Assembly: GCA_963782605.1 (NCBI GenBank)
Contig: CAWAKK010000010.1
Coordinates: forward strand, 1-64,000
Direction of reading: 5' to 3'
Length of the DNA: 64,000 nt
Origin: JBDTSW01 sp963782605
GTDB taxonomy: Bacteria; Actinomycetota; Thermoleophilia; Solirubrobacterales; 70-9
Positions 9,774 to 21,302 of the stretch are shown here, one piece after another. How positions within the stretch are numbered: the first letter of the stretch is position 1; the number at the start of each line of letters is the position of its first letter. The notes beneath the pieces are model-generated. The model saw only the letters and a program-made list of their open reading frames with translations, made no database searches and was not told where the DNA came from. Position numbers and translations under genes: made by a program.

Positions 9774-10801
9774 ATGCGCGTCGGCGTGCTGACGGGGGGC
9801 GGCGACTGCCCCGGGCTGAACGCGGTGATCCGGGCGATCGTCCGCAAGGGCGTACCCGAGTACGGCTACAACTTCCTCGGGTTCCGCGACGGCTGGCGCG
9901 GCCCTCTCGAGGCCGTGACCATGCCGCTGGACATCCCCGCGGTCCGCGGCCTGCTGCCCCGCGGCGGCACGATCCTGGGCTCGTCGCGGACGAACCCGTT
10001 CGCGATCGAGGACGGCGTCCAGCGGATCAAGCGCAACCTGCAGAACCTCGGGGTGGACGCGCTGATCGCGATCGGCGGGGAGGACACGCTCGGGGTCGCG
10101 ACGCAGCTGCACGAGCTGGGCGTGAACGTCGTCGGCGTGCCCAAGACGATCGACAACGACCTGTCGGGCACCGACTACACGTTCGGCTTCGACACCGCGG
10201 TCAGCATCGCGACCGAGGCCATCGACCGCCTGCACACCACGGCCGAGAGCCACCACCGGGTGCTGATCGTCGAGGTGATGGGCCGGCACGCCGGCTGGAT
10301 CGCGCTGCACTCCGGGCATGGCCGGCGGGGCGAACATCATCCTCATCCCCGAGGTGCCGTTCGACATCGACCAGGTCTGCCGCTACGTCGAGGCCCGGTT
10401 CCGGCTGCACTACGCGCCGATCATCGTCGTCGTCCGAGGGCGCCAAGCCCAAGGAGGGCGAGGAGTCGCTGCACAGCAGCGAGAAGGACGCGTTCGGCCA
10501 CGTCCGCCTCGGCGGGATCGGCGAGTACCTGGCCCGCGAGATCGAGTCGCGCACCGGCAAGGAGGCCCGCACGACGGTGCTCGGCCACGTCCAGCGCGGC
10601 GGCACGCCGACCGCCCGCGACCGGTGGCTGGCCACCCGCTTCGGGCTGCACGCGATCGACGCGGTCGCCGAGGAGAAGTGGGGCATGATGACGGCGCTGC
10701 GCGGCACGGACATCGTGATGGTGCCGCTGGCGGAGGCGACGAAGGAGCTCAAGGTCGTCGACCCGGCGCTTTACGCCGAGGCCGAGGTCTTCTTCGGGTA
10801 G
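9774..10801 (+). CDS. pfp: 6-phosphofructokinase, probably PPi-dependent
   Basis: Phosphorylates fructose 6-phosphate in glycolysis. Residues GGGDCPGLN at 8-16 form the phosphoryl-donor loop. The two positions that separate ATP and pyrophosphate enzymes read as Asp104 (GGED at 101-104) and Lys124 (PKTIDND at 123-129), where the E. coli ATP enzyme has glycines. Established work on actinomycete PPi enzymes links this Asp/Lys pair to pyrophosphate use, and PPi reactions are reversible. The ATG at 9774 is preceded by GAGGAG. Frame changes near 10317 and 10432 interrupt the second half; the corrected protein is about 341 residues. Confidence 0.85.
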
Positions 10802-10905
10802 CGGCGCTCCGTTCCCGCACTTCGCAGGGGTGATGGCGTCGCCGCAGGGCCGATCGCCTCTGCGGAGTGTCGGCCAGGTCTGCGAGGTGGCGGCGGGCCC
10901 TGCGA

Positions 10906-11250
10906 TCAGGCGATCGGCAGACCCGTCACGATCCGGGCCGCCACCGCGCCCGCCCGCCGCCAGCCGGGCGGGTCGCCCCCCGAGGGGAGGGCGAGCGCGG
11001 GGGCGCCCGGCGGCAGCGAGGCGTGGTGCACGGCGACCGCACCGTCGCCGTCGATCCCGACACCGACCTCCAGCGGCGACGCCAGGGCGGCGGCGTGCGC
11101 GAGCGCCGGGGCGTCAGCGGGCGTTCCCGACGGCTCCACGCGCGTCGGCACGCCCTCCTCCTCGGCTCCGGCGCAGACCTCCCGCAGCACCATGCCGGGG
11201 GCGCCGCCGTGCCGGACGACGATCGTGGGCGGCTCGGGTCGCTCCTTCAC
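10906..11250 (-). CDS. ddrB: Diol/glycerol dehydratase reactivase small subunit
   Basis: A 114-residue protein matching the small subunit of the ATP-dependent reactivating factor, which swaps damaged cobalamin out of diol or glycerol dehydratase. It shares the family pattern: an N-terminal strand PPTIVVRHGG, a central EEEGVPTRVE and an LEVGVGIDGDGAVAVHH strand. The GTG start at 11250 overlaps the ddrA stop codon (GTGA), so it is translationally coupled to the large subunit. It is the last gene of the dehydratase operon, and no frame change is needed. The 104 bases between it and the convergent phosphofructokinase gene hold no recognised feature. Confidence 0.85.
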   Translation of the reverse strand: MKERPEPPTIVVRHGGAPGMVLREVCAGAEEEGVPTRVEPSGTPADAPALAHAAALASPLEVGVGIDGDGAVAVHHASLPPGAPALALPSGGDPPGWRRAGAVAARIVTGLPIA

Positions 11251-13090
11251 GGGGCCGCCGCCTGCGCGTAGGCCATGACCAGCCCGGACGCGACGGCGTT
11301 GCGCGGGCCCTCGGTGCCGTGCACGTTGCCGGTCCCGCAGACCACGCCGTAGGGGGCGAGCGCGTCGGCGAGCATGTCCGGGATCTCGAAGTCCAGCGCC
11401 GACCCGCCGAGCAGCACCACGAAGTCCGAGCGCCGCAGGTCGCCGCGGGGAGCGACCTGGCGCAGCGCCCGCAGCGCGTTCACGACGAACACCCGCCGCT
11501 TGGCCTCGCGCCGCACCCGCCGGATCCGTCCACGAGTCGAGCCGCGTCGGGCACGGCCGAGGGGCCGTCGCGCGCCAGCGTCACGACCCGGGCGAAGACC
11601 TGGGGCGGCAGCGGCTCCGGCGACGAACTGGACCGTGCCGTCCTCGTGGCGGAGGTGGAAGAAGCTCTCCACCTTCGCCAGCGGATGGCGCTTGACCGTG
11701 CTCGGCGGTCTCGCGGTCGTCCAGGCGCCAGCTCGGCGTCGATGAGCTTGGTGACCAGCTCCCCCGCCCCCGCGACGTGCACCGGCGACGCACGCGCCGT
11801 CGCGGTCGAGCAGGGCGGCGTCGGTCGAGCCGCCGCCGAGGTCGAGGACGGCGACCGGCCGCTCGAGGCGCCGGGGGTGGTGAGCGCGCCCAGGACGGCC
11901 ATCGCGCCCTCGATCCCGCCGACCGCGGCTCGACAGCCCAGCTCGTCGCGACCGCGGTCGGCCACCGCCTGCATGCGGCTGCGGCTGGTGCGCACCATCG
12001 CGGCCAGCGCGACGGCGTTCTCCAGCGCGACCTCGCCGGCCAGCCCGCCGCGCACCTCGGCGGGCACGAGCGTGTCGACGGCGAGGACGTCGCGGATCGC
12101 GATCTCGCTCGCCGGCTGCCCGGTGATGTCGGTCATCGTGTCGCGGACCTGCGCGAGCATGCCGCCGACGTGCGTGCCCGGCCTCGCCGTGGCGTCGACG
12201 AGCGGCGCGACCCGGGCCGAGCGCATCCATGATCGCGTCGGCGCCGTCGTCGACGTCGACCCGTCGGCGCGCGCCTCGCCGCCGGCGAGCGTGAGCGTCG
12301 CCGACGGGGATGCGGCGGTCGGTCACGTCGCCGGTCGGGGTGCGCACGACCACCGCCGACCGGTTGCCCGATGAGCGCGCGCGCCACGGGCGACGACCTG
12401 GCGGGTCTGCTCGGCGTCCAGGCCGAACATCGAGGCGAGGCCGTAGGAGTTCGACAGGGTGCGGATCGTGCGCCCGGGCGCGGCGACCTCGACGGCCGAC
12501 GAGCATGCCCAGCGGCACCTGGTCGACCGCGGCGACCTCGTCGACCACCGGGACCTGCGCGCGTCAGCCGGTTGGCGACCAGCACCGCGTCGTCGCCGCG
12601 CGAGGATCGCCGCCGTAGGTCGACGCCCTTGCTCGACGGCGGCGTTGAGCGTGGCGGCGACGTCGTCGAAGTCCCACGCCCGGCGGCACGACCACGACGA
12701 CCGGGCCTCCTCCGGGCCGTCGAGGACGTCGCCGATCGCCACCGTGATCCCGACCCCGAGCCCGGTCCCACCCGGGGTCGCCGGGTTGTGCCCGATCATC
12801 GTCGACTCGGTGATGATCGTCTCGGTGATCGTCTCCATGGCCAGCCCGCTGATCACGGGCGTGGCCTCGTTGAGCAGCACGCGGTGCGAGCGCGTCCGGC
12901 GTGACGCCCGGCGCCGCTCGAGCGCGGCACGGACCGCGGTCACGGCCCCGTCGGCGTTGTCGGGCGTGCCCTTCACCCCGGTGGTGCGGGTCAGCGCGGT
13001 GGCGAGCAGGCGCCACCTCGCCGTCCCCGACCTGGCGAGGCACGCCTCGGTGGTGGAGTTGCCGACGTCGACGCCGACGACCAGCTCCAT
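11247..13090 (-). CDS. ddrA: Diol/glycerol dehydratase reactivase large subunit (frameshifted)
   Basis: ATPase subunit of the dehydratase reactivating factor, of the actin/Hsp70 ATPase fold. The ATG at 13090 gives MELVVGVDVGNSTTEACLA with the phosphate-binding loop. Other family blocks are NEATPVISGLAMETITETII, GHNPATPGGTGLGVG, NSYGLASMFGLDAEQTRQVV, ENAVALAAMVRTSRSRMQAV and, at the C-terminus, VVLLGGSALDFEIPDMLADA. More than ten single-base frame changes are scattered through it (for example near 12690, 12605, 12240, 11870 and 11530). Corrected length of about 610 residues is normal. It starts six bases after the fused dehydratase subunit. Confidence 0.88.
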
Positions 13091-13095
13091 CGCGC

Positions 13096-15413
13096 TCAGT
13101 CCCGCCGAGCTGAGCTCGAAGTTCGAGCTCCACCTCTTCCGGCCCGCGTCCGGCCTCGATGCGTCTCGAACTCCTTGAGGTGCAGCAGCGCCGCCTTGGC
13201 CTGCCAGCGCGGGCGGGCCATCTGGTCGTTGCGCGTCGGCACCGGCTCGGGCGACTCGCCCTTGGCGTAGCGGGCGGCGTTGCTCCCGATCTGGCGGAAG
13301 ACCGCGGCGTCGAGCAGCGGGCGACTGCGGGAACAGCTCCAGGTTCGCTCAGCCGGGCCAGGTCCCGCTGGTGGATCATCGTGGTGCCCCGGGAGAGCAC
13401 GCCCACGCGATCCCCGAGCCGGACAGGCGGGCCCCGAGGTGCGCGATCGCCGCGAGGTCCGCGGTGTCGTGCACCTGGATCACCCGCGCGGCGCCGCCCT
13501 GCTCCTCGATGCCCGCCAGCAGCTGGCGCAGCACCTCGGCGTGCGGCACGTCGACGATCGTCTTGCGTGAAGAGGCCCCCGAAGGCCGGCGACAGCGCGA
13601 TCACGACCTCGTCGGGCCGGGTGCCGCGGCTCGGCCGGGCCGATCTCGCGAAGCTCGAGCGTCCGCTCGAGTCGGTGGGAGAACGTCATGGTCAGCTCGA
13701 CCTCGGTCTCGGGGTTGCTCGCGGAGGTCACGTGGCGGAGCTTCTTGAGCTCTTCCCAGCGCTCGCCCGTGCAGGCGGTAGCCGGTGCCGGGGCCGGCGT
13801 AGTCGTTGGCGTCGTTGATCGCGGACAGCGGCACGAAGTCGGGGTCGAGGATCGCCGACGGTCTGGAGCAGGTCGCCCGAGACGCGCTGGCGCAGCACCG
13901 TCAGCAGGTTCTCGGCGACGTCGTGGAAGCCGGTGGCCTCGAGGCCCTTGACCAGGTCGACGCCGGTGAGCCCGCGCTCCATGACCGACTGCGCGCCCTT
14001 GAGGTCGGCGAGCACGTCGCGCACGGGGTAGTCGTTGGAGGAGTTGGCGTAGGTCGCCGCCTCGACCTCCGCGTCGGTGATCGTGCGGCAGGTCCAGGTG
14101 CCGGAAGAGCGCCTGCAGCGCCTCGGCGGCCCGGCGGCGGACCGCGAGGATCTCGTCCTCCCGGACGTGCCGCAGCCCGCCGTCGACCTGCAGGTCGCGC
14201 TGGATGGTGTTCCAGTCGTCGTAGTCGTCGGTGTCGAAGTTGGAGCCGGCGAACATGTTGTCGGCGTTCGGCACCGCGGAGTAGCCGGAGCAGACGAAGT
14301 CGGTGCCCGGCAGCAGCTGCGGCATCAGCCGCGCCGACCCGCCGCATCGACGAGTGGGAGAACGACTGGTCGTTGCCCGAGGCGACACTCCAGGTCGCAC
14401 AGGCTCGCGACGAGGTTCTCCGCGGCGACGGCCCGGATGCCGCCCGGCACCGCGCCGGGGACGCCGATGCAGCGAGATCGAGCCGTTCTGCAGGCCCTGC
14501 ACCCCCGCGCCGCGGGCCATGAGGATGCAGCGGATCTCCAGGTACAGCATCGACTTGCCCTCGGCGTTGCCCATCTGCACCTCGGAGCCCGGTGCCCGAG
14601 GTGAAGCGCATCTTGATGCCGCGCGAGGCGTAGGCGGAGGCGAGGAACGTCTTCGACCACGGGGTGTCGTCGCCGTCGACGAACACCGACTCGGTGCCGT
14701 AGATCGAGATGGTCTCGGCGTACGCGGTGATGCCGCGCATGCCGAGCTCCAGCTCGGTGGCCTCCTCGAGCGCGCACTGGGTGAGCACGCCGCCGCGCCC
14801 GACCTGGCCGCCGACCTGCAGGGCGATCGCGACGAGCGGGGCGTAGCGGACCACGCCGAGCGTGGTCTCCAGCTCGGCGAACCCGCGCACCGCGCCCTCG
14901 GCCGCGTCGACGGCGACCTGGATGGGGTTGTCCCGGGCGCTGGTCGAGTGCGCCTGGTTGGCGGGCGTGCGCCGGGCCCGCATCTTCTGCATGCCCATGC
15001 ATGATCTCGACGACGTTCATCAACTGGACGACGTCGAGGATCTTGGCCGGGGTCAGCCCGCGGATGACCGCGAGCACCTCGTCGCGGCTCGTCCGCGGGT
15101 CGACGATCATGCGGGCGATCTCGTCGGACGGGACGGCCATCGAGGCCTCCGTCGTGGCGATGTCGATCGCGTGGGCGGCGATGAAGGTGTCCATGAAGTC
15201 GAAGTCGGCGCGCGGCTTGCCGTCGAGCTCGACGATCACGCCGTCCTCGACACGCACGCCCGGCTCCGGGTCGAACGCGCTCTCCATCGCGACGAGGCCC
15301 TTCTCGGGCCACTCCTCGACGAAGCCGTCGAGGTTGACCGGGCGGTCCTCGAGGATGTCGGTGCGCAGCGAGGTCCGCTTGCGGGACTGGCCGGCGGGCT
15401 GGGTGGTGGTCAT
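13096..15413 (-). CDS. pduCD: B12-dependent diol/glycerol dehydratase, large and medium subunits fused (frameshifted)
   Basis: Adenosylcobalamin enzyme converting 1,2-diols or glycerol to aldehydes. The ATG at 15413 opens with KRTSLRTDILEDRPVNLDGF, the large-subunit start. Large-subunit blocks follow: VVRYAPLVAIALQVGGQVGR, then MLYLEIRCILMARGAGVQGL, DFVCSGYSAVPNADNMFAGS and, near its end, INDANDYAGPGTGYRLHG. Instead of a stop the coding runs through RWEELKKLRHVTSASNPETE into medium-subunit sequence (SRPDEVVIALSPAFGGLFTQ-like, then GNSAARYAKGESPEPVPT-like, then RNDQMARPRWQAKAALLH). No stop occurs in the coding frame between the parts, so the subunits appear fused. At least ten frame changes are present. 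It begins 15 bases after the small-subunit gene. Confidence 0.82.
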
Positions 15414-15427
15414 CGTCGGTTCCTCCG

Positions 15428-15871
15428 TCAGTCCTGCTCGGGGCGGGCCAGGAGGTCGCGGCGGCCGTAGACCTCCGCGGCCTCGCGGACCAGGGCGGCG
15501 CAGGCCGTGGCGCCGTACTCGCCCTCCAGCCGCCCGGCGAGCGCGTCCAGCTGCTCGGCGCTGCTCGCCCGGGGGCGCAGCGCGTTGTACATCGCGAGCA
15601 CCTCGGCGTCCGGGATCGCGGTCATCTCCGCGGCCCGCCGGAAGTTCGCCGCGAGCTGCGGGCGCCGCGCGGCGTCGGCGATCTCGGCCTGCAGCAGCAG
15701 GGTCTCCGGGGCGATGCGCACGTCAGCGGCGGTGAGGGCACCGGAGACGACGGCGTCCATCGTCAGCTCGGACAGCGCCTTGCCGGTGGGGGTGCGCAGC
15801 AGGTCCGGGCGGTTGACCGACAGTGGGTAGTCGGCTGTGGTGAGTGGCGCTCGGGACGTGCTGGCGGTCAT
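15428..15871 (-). CDS. pduE: Diol/glycerol dehydratase small subunit
   Basis: A 147-residue gamma subunit of the B12-dependent dehydratase. Family blocks are DYPLSVNRPDLLRTPTGKAL, then LQAEIADAARRPQLAANFRR and DAEVLAMYNALRPRASSAEQ. The ATG at 15871 is preceded by GAGGAGGAG. It is the first gene of the operon (gamma, alpha-beta, ddrA, ddrB), whereas the usual pdu/dha order is alpha, beta, gamma. The frame is intact. Together with the downstream reactivase genes it supports a working B12 diol dehydratase. No microcompartment shell genes or aldehyde/alcohol dehydrogenases are in view. Confidence 0.9.
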   Translation of the reverse strand: MTASTSRAPLTTADYPLSVNRPDLLRTPTGKALSELTMDAVVSGALTAADVRIAPETLLLQAEIADAARRPQLAANFRRAAEMTAIPDAEVLAMYNALRPRASSAEQLDALAGRLEGEYGATACAALVREAAEVYGRRDLLARPEQD

Positions 15872-16004
15872 CGACGGCTCCTCCTCGTGGATCCAATCGG
15901 ACGGTCGCGCCTGCGCCGGACGGTCGTGGCGGGGGGCGACGGATCTACCGTGCCCTCACCTGGACCGAAAAGACCAGCACCCTGCCCGGATAGGCGGGCC
16001 ACCA

Positions 16005-16024
16005 CCCTGACCAGCCGGTCAGGG
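16005..16024. promoter_or_regulatory. Palindromic operator candidate between divergent pduE and GlcG-like genes
   Basis: Perfect inverted repeat CCCTGACCAGCCGGTCAGGG with 8-base arms and a 4-base centre. It lies in the 207-bp space between the dehydratase operon (minus) and the GlcG/HbpS-like gene (plus), 55 bases before the latter's start. The position fits an operator for one of the two nearby regulators. Confidence 0.5.
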
Positions 16025-16078
16025 CGCGGGCTCGCGACTCTGTGCCGACGGGGTGGGCGCGGGGCACACTCGGCGACC

Positions 16079-16513
16079 ATGAGCGCATCGTTGACATCCG
16101 CTGCATCGCTGACCTTCTCCGAAGCCCAGCGGATCCTCGCCGTCGGGCTCGCCAAGGCCGAGGAGATCGGGCAGCCGATGAACATCGCGGTCGTCGACGC
16201 CGGCGGCCACCTGCTCGCGTTCGGCCGTCAGGACGGGGCGATCAAGGTCAGCATCGACATCTCGCAGCGCAAGGCCCGCACCGCGATCCTCATGGAGCTG
16301 CCGACCGCGGTACTCATGCCGCTGGTGCAGCCGGGCGCCGAGCTGTACGGGTTGGAGCACACGTCGGGCGGACTGGTGGCGTTCGGCGGCGGCGTCCCGA
16401 TCACCCGCAACGGGACCATCATCGGCGCCGTCGGCGTGAGCGCGGGCAGCGTCGACCAGGACGTGACCGTGGCCGAGGCGGCGTCGGTCGCGCTGGAGAC
16501 GGCCACGGTCTGA
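16079..16513 (+). CDS. GlcG/HbpS-like haem-binding protein (PduO C-terminal type)
   Basis: A 144-residue single-domain protein of the GlcG/HbpS (DUF336) family, also found as the C-terminal domain of PduO. Typical stretches are GQPMNIAVVDAGGHLLAFGR, then SQRKARTAILMELPTAVL and ITRNGTIIGAVGVSAGS. The ATG at 16079 is chosen; the open frame extends upstream but without conservation. Family members bind haem or corrinoid-like ligands. Its divergent placement opposite a B12-dependent dehydratase suggests a cofactor-handling or redox-sensing role for that enzyme, which is an inference from context. No signal peptide is seen. Confidence 0.85.
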   Translation: MSASLTSAASLTFSEAQRILAVGLAKAEEIGQPMNIAVVDAGGHLLAFGRQDGAIKVSIDISQRKARTAILMELPTAVLMPLVQPGAELYGLEHTSGGLVAFGGGVPITRNGTIIGAVGVSAGSVDQDVTVAEAASVALETATV

Positions 16514-16576
16514 CGACCGTCGAGTAGAGGGGACCGGCGCCGCCGGGTCCCCTCTACCGGGTGAACCGGACGACCG

Positions 16577-17249
16577 TCAGACGATGCCCTGCCGCGTGGC
16601 CGTGTGCACGATCTCCGTGCGCCGGCGCACCTCGAGCTTGTCGCGCAGGTTGCGCACGTGGAACTTGACGGTCGCCTCGGAGATCAGCAGCCGGTCGCCG
16701 ATCTCGCGGTTGCTCATCCCGACCGCGAGCAGCTTGAGCACCTGGTTCTCGCGCTCGGTGAGCACCGGCCCGCGGGGCTCGTCGGGCCGCAGCACGTCGA
16801 CCACCACCGGGCCCGCGTCGAACACGCCCTGCGCCGCGCAGGAGCGACCGCACCGCCGCGACGACCTCGGCGGTGTCGGCGCTCTTGCGCAGGAACCCGT
16901 GCACGCCCAGGCGCATGGCCCGCATCATCAGGTCGCGGTCGCGGGAGCCGGTGAGGACGAGGATCCGGACGCCGCGGTGGCGCTCCAGCAGCCGGCGGGC
17001 GAGGTCGAGCCCGGCGCCGTCGCGGCCGAGGTCGAGGTCGAGCACGACGAGATCGGGCGGGCACCGGTCGGCCAGCGCGAGGGCGTCGCGGGGGCCGGCG
17101 GCCTCGCCGACGACGACGAGGTCGGGGTCGGCGGCGAAGAGCTGGCGCAGGCCGAACCGGACGATGGCCTCGCCGTCGACGAGGAGCAGGCGGGCGGTCC
17201 GTCGCGGGCGGGCGGCGGATCGCACTGGACGCTGGTCGAGCAGGGTCAC
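16577..17249 (-). CDS. LuxR/NarL-type response regulator (one frameshift)
   Basis: Two-domain response regulator. The receiver has the phospho-acceptor region DLVVLDLDLGRDG and ends GVHGFLRKSADTAEVVAAVR. The LuxR helix-turn-helix is LTERENQVLKLLAVGMSNRE, then ISEATVKFHVRNLRDKL. The GTG start at 17249 has AGGAGG six bases upstream. A frame change near 16835 separates the domains. Corrected length is about 224 residues. No histidine kinase lies nearby, so it is an orphan here. Its position between the GlcG-like gene and a GAF regulator makes it a candidate regulator of the dehydratase region. Confidence 0.85.
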
Positions 17250-17417
17250 GGGAACCTCCTGGCGGCGTCGGCGGCGTCGTCGTGAGCGGACGGCCGGACG
17301 GTAACCTCGGTCACGTTGCCCTCACGTTGCACGCGGGACGGTGTTGTTGCCGCCTGCTGCGACGGACGTGATGATGGGGAGTCGGACGGTGCAGCAGCGA
17401 CGGTGCTCGAGGTGCTC

Positions 17418-18928
17418 ATGACGGACGAGGGCGCGGCTGTGCTGCGCGACGGTGCGGCCTTCCCGAGCGACCCGGTCGAGCGGGCGCGTGCGTTGCACGA
17501 GGTCTACGACGCCATGCTCTCCGGCGCGGCCACCGGCACCGTCCCGCGCTCGCTCGTCTCCGACTCGTGGCGGCGCAGCCTCGCCGCCCACGTCGACCCC
17601 GACCGCCACGACCCGCCCGTCGTCCACCAGGCCGCCGACATCGACGGGGTCCGGGCCGCGCACCCGCTCGGCGCCGTCCTCCCGCTGCTGCGCAGCACGC
17701 TGGTGAGCATCGCGGACGAGGCCGTGCACGTCATGATCGTGACCGACGCGGACGGGACGATCCTGTGGCGCGAAGGTGCCCGCAGCCTGCTCCGCGCGGC
17801 CGACTCGGTCGGGCTCGCGCCGGGCATGCGCTGGTCGGAGGACGCCATCGGGACGAACGCGATGGGCACGGCACTCGCCGTCGACGAGCCGGTCCAGATC
17901 CACTCCGCCGAGCACCTCGTGCGCACCGTCCACTGCGTGGACGTGCGCCGCCGCGCCCGTGCACGACCCGGACACCGGCACGCTGATCGGGGCGATCGAC
18001 ATCAGCGGGCCCGCTGCACACCGCGCATCCGGCGATGGTGCAGCTGGTCGCGGCCACGGCCCAGCTGGCGGAGAACCAGCTGCGGGTGCGCCTCGCGATC
18101 GCGGACGAGCAGCTGCGGGTCCGCAACATGCCGCACCTCGCGAGCCTGCGCGGCCGGCCCGGGGCGCTCGTCACGCCGACCGGGCGCATCCTGGCCGGCG
18201 AGCCGTACACCGGGTGGCCGGCACGCGTGCAGATCGAGCCGGGCGTGGACCGCGTGCGGCTCGACGACGGCCGGGAGATGGACGTCGAGCCGCTCGCCGA
18301 GGGCTATCTGCTGCACGCGACGCAACCCGCCAGCACCGCCCCGCGCCGCCGGGCCCTGTCGCTGCGGTTCCTCGGCGACCACCCGTCGGTGCTGCTCGAC
18401 GGCACGCCCGTCCCGGTGACGCTCCGGCCCGCCGAGCTGCTCGCCGCGCTGGCGCTGCACCCCGACGGGCTCACCGCCGAACGGCTCGCGATGCTGCTCT
18501 ACGGCGACGACGGCAACCCGACCACGGTGCGCGGCGAGGTGCTCCGGCTGCGCACCCTGATCGGCGCGGACGTCCTGCGCACCCGCCCGTACCGGCTCGA
18601 CGCGACCGTCGACACCGACTTCGGCACGGTCCGTCGGGCGCTGGCGGCCGGCAAGCCGGCCGAGGCGTTGCGGGGGTGCGCAGGTCCGCTGCTGCCGCGC
18701 TCGGACGCCCCGGAGATCCGGGAGGAGCGCGACGCGCTGGTGGCCGGCCTGCGCCGGGCGGTGCTGACGGCGGACGAGACGGACCTGCTGACCGACTACG
18801 CTTCGCATCCCCTGGGCCGCGACGACCTCGAGGTGCACGACCGGCTGCTCGTCCGCATGGCCCTGCACGACCGCCGCCGCCCGCACTTCGCCGCCCGCCG
18901 CGACCGCCTCCTCGCCGCCGACGCCTGA
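17418..18928 (+). CDS. GAF-domain transcriptional activator with winged-helix C-terminus (frameshifted)
   Basis: About 503 residues. The N-terminal part resembles activators of acetoin/glycerol metabolism: LVSDSWRRSLAAHVDP, then a GAF domain with SIADEAVHVMIVTDADGTIL and GMRWSEDAIGTNAMGTALAV. Instead of an AAA+ module and Fis helix, the C-terminus holds a winged helix like OmpR/SARP DNA-binding domains (TLRPAELLAALALHPDGLTA, then LMIGAD-type recognition sequence TVRGEVLRLRTLIGADVLR). The ATG at 17418 follows a weak GAGG site; upstream codons lack conservation. Frame changes lie near 17950 and 18015. It may sense a diol or aldehyde and control the dehydratase genes, which is inference from position. 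Confidence 0.78.
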
Positions 18929-18938
18929 CCCGACCCCC

Positions 18939-19101
18939 GCGAGTCCGTCACTTCACCCGCGCGAGTCGGCACGTTCCGCAGCGCGAGTCGGCACGTTCGG
19001 CAGCGCGAGTCGGCACGTTCGACAGCGCGAACGTGCACGCCAGGCCCCTCGATGCCTGACGAAAGTGCGCATTCGGCCTGACGAACGTGCCGACTCGCGC
19101 G
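18939..19101. repeat. 22-bp tandem repeats with inverted copies between convergent genes
   Basis: Four direct copies at exact 22-base spacing (18939, 18961, 18983, 19005) with core GCGAGTCGGCACGTTC, the first copy degenerate. Two copies in reverse orientation follow (19054 and 19076), also 22 bases apart. Opposed copies can pair into a long hairpin. The array fills the 189-base gap between the stops of the GAF regulator and glmS, where it could act as a two-way terminator. Related copies occur at 25174-25222. Confidence 0.8.
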
Positions 19102-19117
19102 TACCCCCCGGCCGCGG

Positions 19118-20950
<1,833 letters not shown>

Positions 20951-20970
20951 AGCGTGTACCTCTTCCGTGT

Positions 20971-21258
20971 TCAGCCGTAGACGAGGCGGCGCAGCTGCCG
21001 CGACGAGAGCGGGGGCGCGGGGAACAGCCGCTCCGGCAGCTCCGTCGCGATCGCCGCGAAGATCCTGTCGTTGGTGAGCCCGCGTGCCGCCAGCTCGCGG
21101 TGCCGGCGCCGCACGAAGTCGGGCACCGGCTCGGCGAACCAGTCGAAGACCTCGGCCAGCACCCGGTCCGCCTCGCCCTCGTTGAGCGGGGTGGAGCGCA
21201 CCAGGTGGGCCACGAGGTCGGCGTGCGGCCGCGGGGTCACCCGGCGAGGATGCCCCAT
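20971..21258 (-). CDS. Small protein of unknown function upstream of glmS
   Basis: A 95-residue protein (MGHPRRVTPRPHADLVAHLV start) rich in charged helices, with blocks DRVLAEVFDWFAEPVPDFVR, RRHRELAARGLTNDRIFAAI and ending SSRQLRRLVYG. No known domain recognised. The GTG seven codons after the ATG is an alternative start. It ends 20 bases before glmS and probably shares its transcript. An intact frame over this length in a frameshift-rich region supports it being real. Confidence 0.6.
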   Translation of the reverse strand: MGHPRRVTPRPHADLVAHLVRSTPLNEGEADRVLAEVFDWFAEPVPDFVRRRHRELAARGLTNDRIFAAIATELPERLFPAPPLSSRQLRRLVYG

Positions 21259-21302
21259 GCGCGGCGTGAAATCGCCAATCCGTGCCCGATTTCGGGCAGG
21301 AA

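Noticed and set aside
10906..15871. Microcompartment (pdu-type) operon
   Set aside because: No shell protein genes, and no aldehyde or alcohol dehydrogenase, lie within the locus.
15872..16078. Cobalamin riboswitch upstream of the dehydratase operon
   Set aside because: Only a 20-bp palindrome was found; no B12-box-like conserved core was recognised.
18939..19101. Possible CRISPR array
   Set aside because: Copies are contiguous at 22-base spacing without spacers, and no cas gene is near.
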